DNA of 13,062 nt from Bacillota bacterium (GTDB taxonomy: Bacteria; Bacillota_E; Symbiobacteriia; Symbiobacteriales; Symbiobacteriaceae): NCBI GenBank assembly GCA_003242675.1, contig QGVE01000073.1:1-13062 (forward strand), written 5' to 3'. Positions 11,273-13,062 of the stretch are shown piece by piece. Positions within the stretch are counted from its first letter, which is position 1. Each line of letters starts with the position of its first letter. The notes beneath the pieces were generated by a model that saw only the letters and a list, made by a program, of their open reading frames with translations, had not been told where the DNA came from and did no database searches. The position numbers were made by a program, and so were the translations under genes.

Positions 11273-13062
11273 TTATGGCGCCACGGCCTTCGCTGGACGC
11301 GGGCCTGTCGCTCCCGGCTCGTTCGGCGTGGACTCCGCGCCGTTCGTCCCCGGCACCAGCAGCCGGAAGCGGCCCACCTCGGCGGACGCCGCCTCGGCGA
11401 CGGCCGCCAGCTCCGAGGCCGAGGCGGCCAGCTGCTCGGTGGCGGCGGCGTTGGACTCGGCGATGTTGGAGAGTCGCCGCGCGTGCTGGCCGATCTGCTG
11501 CATGACGGCCCCCTGCTCCTCGATGGCCGCGGCGATTCGCGACAGCAGTTCGTGGCTCTCCCGGGCCGCCTGCTCGATGCGATCCATCTCGCCGCTCACC
11601 GCCGCCACGCTTTCGGCCGCCCGCCTGGCCTCCTCCACGGCCTGCTGGACCAGGGCGTTGATCTCCTTGGCCGACTTGCTGGAGTTGGCGGCCAGGTGGC
11701 TCACCTCCTGGGCGACCACGGCAAAGCCCTTGCCGTGCTGGCCCGCCCGGGCCGCCTCGATGGCCGCGTTGAGCGCCAGCAGGTTGGTCTGCGATGCGAT
11801 CTCCTCGATGACGCTGGTGAACTTGCTGATCTGCTGGCTGCTGGCGGCGATGGCCTGCACCATCGAGACCATCTGCGCCATCGCCTCACGGCTGGTCCGC
11901 ACGATGTCCACGGTCTCACTGGACTTGTGGCTGGCGGCCTCGGCATCGCCGGCCAGGCTGGCAATCGTGGCCCCCGACTCCTGGACGGCGCGCGTCACTT
12001 CCTCCACCGTCAGCATCTGCTCCTCGGCGCCCGCAGCAATCTGCGCTGCGGCCTGGCTGTTCTCCTCGGCGGCGCAGGCCACCTGGTGCGCATGGTTCTG
12101 CAGGGCGGTGAGCGTCGCCGACAGCGCGGCGAGCGCCTCATTGTACTGGTTGATGAGGACCGCCAGGTCGCCCTGGGCCTCATGCGTCACCGTCCGGGTG
12201 AGGTCGCCCCTGGCCAGGGCCTGGACCGAAGCCCCCATCTCCTGCAACAGCTCGGCCAGCCGCGCCGCCATCTGCGCCGCCCGCTCCTGGGCCAGACGGA
12301 AGTGGCCCTCGCCTGTGACGGACATCTGACGCGCATTCAACCGCCCTTCGGCGAGCGCCGCCAGCTGGGCGTTCAGCGCCGCGATGGTGGACTCGACCTG
12401 CTCCGCCATCCGGTTGGCCGACTCCTTGATGCGCCCCAGCTCTCCGGGCAGCGTGACGGTGATGCGCCGTCCGAACTCGCCGCGCGCCAGCCCGTCCAGC
12501 ATCTGGCTGGTGTCGGCCAGGGCGACCTCCACCCCGTCGAGGGCGATGTTGATGGACCGGGCGATCTCCGCGTAGCGGGACCGCCCGGGCAGATCGAGGC
12601 GCGCCGTGAGGTCGCCCTGCTCGAAGGCCTTCGCCACTTTGGCGAGCGCTTCGAGGGGCCGGGTCTGCCACTGGTACATCAGCAGGCCCAGGCCCGCGCC
12701 GACGAGCCCGCCGATGCCGGCGATGGCCCACAGCGCGGCCGGCGGCAGCCCCACCGTCCCCGCCACGGCCATGCCGAAGGCGACCGCTGCCGGCCAGGCG
12801 AGCATCAGCAGGACCTGCCCGAAGGTGCCCAGCCGATCGCCGAGGCTCTGGCGCCGCCGCAGGGTGCCCAGGGTGTCGACCTTCTCGCCGGCGCGGACCC
12901 GCCGGTAGAGCTCCTCGGCCTGCCGGATCTCCTCGCGGGTGGGCTTGCGCCGCACCGACCGGTAGCCGACGACCTTGCCGCCGACGACCACCGGCGAGAC
13001 AAAGGCCTTGACCCAGTAGTGGTCGCCGTTCTTACAGCGGTTCTTGACGATCCCCACCCACC
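11273..13062 (-). CDS. PAS- and HAMP-containing methyl-accepting chemotaxis protein, Aer-like (N-terminus beyond window)
   Basis: This receptor would signal to the CheA-CheW complex. The frame is open through the right edge, so the start is missing and perhaps 80 residues of PAS domain are lost. Numbering here counts from the GTG at 13057, which is only internal. The visible PAS end, [17 protein letters not shown] then [16 protein letters not shown], matches Aer-type redox/energy sensors, which often bind FAD. Two membrane spans follow (about 81-100 and 107-127), then a HAMP domain and three further HAMP-like units with a recurring L..G.L motif near 145, 188, 233 and 279. The signalling domain has the conserved hairpin tip [20 protein letters not shown] (419-438), followed by [11 protein letters not shown]. 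There is no periplasmic ligand domain and no NWETF-type C-terminal pentapeptide. Sensing is inferred to be intracellular. The C-terminus (570-594) is Pro/Ala-rich and variable. Confidence 0.92.
   Translation of the reverse strand, partial: WVGIVKNRCKNGDHYWVKAFVSPVVVGGKVVGYRSVRRKPTREEIRQAEELYRRVRAGEKVDTLGTLRRRQSLGDRLGTFGQVLLMLAWPAAVAFGMAVAGTVGLPPAALWAIAGIGGLVGAGLGLLMYQWQTRPLEALAKVAKAFEQGDLTARLDLPGRSRYAEIARSINIALDGVEVALADTSQMLDGLARGEFGRRITVTLPGELGRIKESANRMAEQVESTIAALNAQLAALAEGRLNARQMSVTGEGHFRLAQERAAQMAARLAELLQEMGASVQALARGDLTRTVTHEAQGDLAVLINQYNEALAALSATLTALQNHAHQVACAAEENSQAAAQIAAGAEEQMLTVEEVTRAVQESGATIASLAGDAEAASHKSSETVDIVRTSREAMAQMVSMVQAIAASSQQISKFTSVIEEIASQTNLLALNAAIEAARAGQHGKGFAVVAQEVSHLAANSSKSAKEINALVQQAVEEARRAAESVAAVSGEMDRIEQAARESHELLSRIAAAIEEQGAVMQQIGQHARRLSNIAESNAAATEQLAASASELAAVAEAASAEVGRFRLLVPGTNGAESTPNEPGATGPRPAKAVAP

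Noticed and set aside
10527..12329. 600-codon open frame on the plus strand
   Set aside because: It runs out of frame through ddh, across the terminator hairpin and antisense to the chemoreceptor. Both real genes have clear families and this product has none.

Overview
The window is GC-rich, coding-dense DNA from an endospore-forming bacterium. The germination protease GPR and three small acid-soluble spore proteins (SASPs) show that it sporulates. High GC, strong GGAGG-type ribosome binding sites and a meso-diaminopimelate dehydrogenase very like the Symbiobacterium thermophilum enzyme point to Symbiobacterium or a close relative. This is an inference from sequence alone; no database search was possible.

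Layout, left to right. (1) 1-1876, minus strand: two DNA methyltransferase genes overlapping by 4 bp. The first gene of the pair is an N6/N4-type enzyme. The second is a D12-class adenine methylase that runs off the left edge. Together they look like the modification half of a restriction-modification or epigenetic locus, and no nuclease is visible. (2) 2029-3000, plus strand: gpr, convergent on (3) 3045-3884, minus strand: three tandem alpha/beta-type SASP genes. GPR therefore lies beside its own probable substrates, with a shared hairpin between them and sigma-G-like promoter candidates on both sides. (4) 3885-4140: an intergenic stretch with several GC-rich hairpins, one with a perfect 19-bp stem. 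(5) 4141-6207, minus strand: a secreted modular protein with three fibronectin-III-like and two Ig-like domains, a helical segment, a poly-aspartate tract and a lysine/glycine-rich tail. (6) 6414-6626, plus strand: a small protein of unknown function. (7) 6646-10166, minus strand: two translationally coupled ABC half-transporters whose ATP sites are degenerate in complementary ways, as in heterodimeric exporters. (8) 10330-11229, plus strand: meso-diaminopimelate dehydrogenase, for the lysine and peptidoglycan precursor. (9) 11273 to the right edge, minus strand: an Aer-like PAS methyl-accepting chemotaxis protein with a run of HAMP-like repeats, cut off at its N-terminus.

Convergent gene pairs are separated by compact GC-rich hairpins that probably act as bidirectional terminators (3004-3035, 6635-6658, 11237-11267). 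No tRNA, rRNA, CRISPR array, transposase or integrase was seen, and no gene-free stretch exceeds 300 bases. The clearest functional module is the spore set: SASPs coat and protect spore DNA, and GPR degrades them at germination. The most noteworthy details are a Glu-to-Gln change at the predicted GPR cut site of one SASP, the Asp-rich secreted protein, the complementary degeneracy of the ABC pair, and the paired methyltransferases.
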